7,148 nt of DNA from Planctomycetia bacterium (lineage in GTDB: Bacteria > Planctomycetota > Planctomycetia > Pirellulales > UBA1268): NCBI GenBank assembly GCA_009919445.1, contig RGBY01000132.1, positions 1 through 7,148 on the forward strand. The letters are read 5' to 3'. The position numbers and the translations under genes are program-made. Positions 6,443 through 7,148 of this stretch are shown here, piece by piece. Within the stretch, counting starts at the first letter, position 1. Each line of letters starts with the position of its first letter. The notes below the pieces were generated by a model. The model saw only the letters and a program-made list of their open reading frames with translations, was not told the origin of the DNA and did no database searches.

Positions 6443-6478
6443 GATGTCCATCAAACCATAACGATGACACCAAACCAT
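6443..6478. repeat. Imperfect tandem direct repeat, possible operator
   Basis: Two copies, GATGTCCATCAAACCAT (6443-6459) and GATGACACCAAACCAT (6463-6478), share GATG and CAAACCAT and are about 20 bases apart, two DNA turns. They lie 79-114 bases upstream of the DUF1080 start, where an activator or repressor could bind. I do not recognise the motif. Confidence 0.4.
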
Positions 6479-6576
6479 GTGCGTGACAACTGAGGGGATG
6501 GCCGCAGCGGCAAAACCGGCAGATCCGGCATCTTTGGGTTGCTGGCAGGCTGGCGGGGCGACCAGCAGGCCGAAAA

Positions 6577-6600
6577 CTCGACCCATTCCGCAAGGTCGAG
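6577..6600. repeat. Inverted repeat upstream of the patatin gene
   Basis: CTCGACC at 6577-6583 and GGTCGAG at 6594-6600 form a perfect seven-base stem around a ten-base loop, about 78 bases before the patatin start. A second stem (6540-6545 with 6562-6567) sits just upstream. They could be operators, leader structures or chance. Confidence 0.35.
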
Positions 6601-6677
6601 GTGTAGGCTTACGAGTAGGCCGGCGACAACGGCGTCGGTAATTGCTGTTTGTCTGGTGATATTGGAGATCTGCGACG

Positions 6678-7148
6678 ATGCCAAAGCTCGGTCTGGCCCT
6701 CTCAGGTGGCGGTTTTCGCGCAACACTTTATCACCTTGGTGTGGTCCGCTATCTCCGCGATTCTGGGCAGCTTCAGGATGTTTCGGATATCGCCTCGGTC
6801 TCAGGGGGAACGATCCTCGCCGCTCATCTGGTAATGAACTGGGACCGCTACACCGGAAGCGAAGAAGAGTTCGCGGCCGCGGCCTCCGAGGTGGTGCGGT
6901 TTGTGCAGTTCGATGTTCGCAACCACATCGTCCGCCGGCTTCCACTGCTCTACACGCTCAGTCTTCTTGGAAAACTGGCACGAAGAGAGACTGCACATCT
7001 TACGCCGAACGCAGTGCTGGAGCGGTACTACCGAGAGCAACTCTACGGTGACACTTGCCTTTATGAACTTCCAGAAAATCCCCGGCTTCACATTCTTGCT
7101 ACGAATGTCAGCGACGGGGTGATGTCGGTGTTCAACAGGGACGGACTT
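6678..7148 (+). CDS. Patatin-like phospholipase, C-terminal part beyond the window
   Basis: The first 157 residues of a patatin-fold serine hydrolase, open to the right edge. It opens with the oxyanion-hole block LALSGGGFRATLYHLGVVRY (residues 5-24), then ASVSGGTILAAHL (about 39-51), in which Ser42 is the predicted nucleophile of the elbow (S-V-S-G-G). The block LHILATNVSDG (about 137-147) matches the strand that leads toward the catalytic part in related proteins. The catalytic Asp of the Ser-Asp dyad would lie beyond the window. There is no signal peptide, so the protein is probably cytoplasmic or peripherally membrane-bound and would release fatty acids from phospholipids or other acyl esters. 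An in-frame TGA at 6657-6659 and the absence of any other start between make ATG 6678 the only choice; GGAG lies ten bases upstream (6664-6667). It diverges from the DUF1080 gene. Confidence 0.9.
   Translation, partial: MPKLGLALSGGGFRATLYHLGVVRYLRDSGQLQDVSDIASVSGGTILAAHLVMNWDRYTGSEEEFAAAASEVVRFVQFDVRNHIVRRLPLLYTLSLLGKLARRETAHLTPNAVLERYYREQLYGDTCLYELPENPRLHILATNVSDGVMSVFNRDGL

Larger units (their letters stand above)
6365..6677. other. Divergent intergenic region (DUF1080 / patatin)
   Basis: This 313-base spacer separates divergent genes and should hold both promoters. Besides the two ribosome binding sites it contains an imperfect direct repeat (6443-6478), the short inverted repeat GCCGC-A-GCGGC (6501-6511), a six-base stem TGCTGG/CCAGCA (6540-6545 and 6562-6567) and a seven-base stem at 6577-6600. 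I could not identify -35/-10 boxes with confidence. Open frames that cross it look non-coding: none has a start site with a good ribosome binding site or a recognisable domain. Confidence 0.5.

Noticed and set aside
6365..6586. In-frame 74-residue extension of the DUF1080 protein
   Set aside because: It is rich in C, R and H with no similarity to the family, would bury the signal peptide, and the ATG at 6364 follows GGGGAGG at seven bases.
6402..6945. Minus-strand open frames with Cys/Arg clusters at the divergent spacer and opposite the patatin gene
   Set aside because: Clusters such as CRICRFCRCGHP look like a zinc motif, but the frame has no ribosome binding site, overlaps the repeats, and the longer frame is antisense to the patatin coding sequence.

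Overview
The window looks like a bacterial chromosome segment, most likely from a planctomycete (Planctomycetota, perhaps Pirellulales-like). This is inferred from gene content: a secreted DUF1080 protein, a nickel superoxide dismutase exported by a Sec signal peptide, and a UrtA-like binding protein paired with a chemoreceptor. By eye the GC content is in the high 50s percent. No rRNA, tRNA, CRISPR array, insertion sequence or phage gene was seen.

Layout: six genes lie on the minus strand and one partial gene on the plus strand at the right edge. Reading the minus strand in its own direction (right to left): a secreted DUF1080 / 3-keto-disaccharide hydrolase family protein (6364-5573); a membrane-anchored UrtA/AmiC-type periplasmic binding protein (5458-4130); a dCache-HAMP chemoreceptor whose start codon overlaps the binding-protein stop by one base (4130-2100); a secreted Ni-SOD (2013-1561); a LemA protein (1436-828); and a DUF2207 membrane protein joined to lemA by an ATGA overlap and running off the left edge (831-1). 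Divergent from these, a patatin-like phospholipase starts at 6678 and runs off the right edge.

Three functional groups can be argued. (a) The binding protein and chemoreceptor are translationally coupled with no ABC permease or ATPase in view, which suggests a two-protein sensor for urea, amide or amino-acid-like ligands. The chemoreceptor tip resembles WspA-type receptors, so its output may be something other than flagellar chemotaxis. (b) lemA-DUF2207 is a recurrent envelope-associated pair of unknown function. (c) Ni-SOD is an independent oxidative-stress enzyme, bounded by a candidate terminator on each side. The DUF1080 and patatin genes share a 313-base divergent spacer that contains a direct repeat and several inverted repeats.

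Nothing here is clearly a new defence or mobile system. The binding-protein/receptor module is the most interesting unit. Five of the seven starts are supported by a purine-rich ribosome binding site 7 to 9 bases upstream; the patatin site is 10 bases away and the binding protein has no recognisable one.
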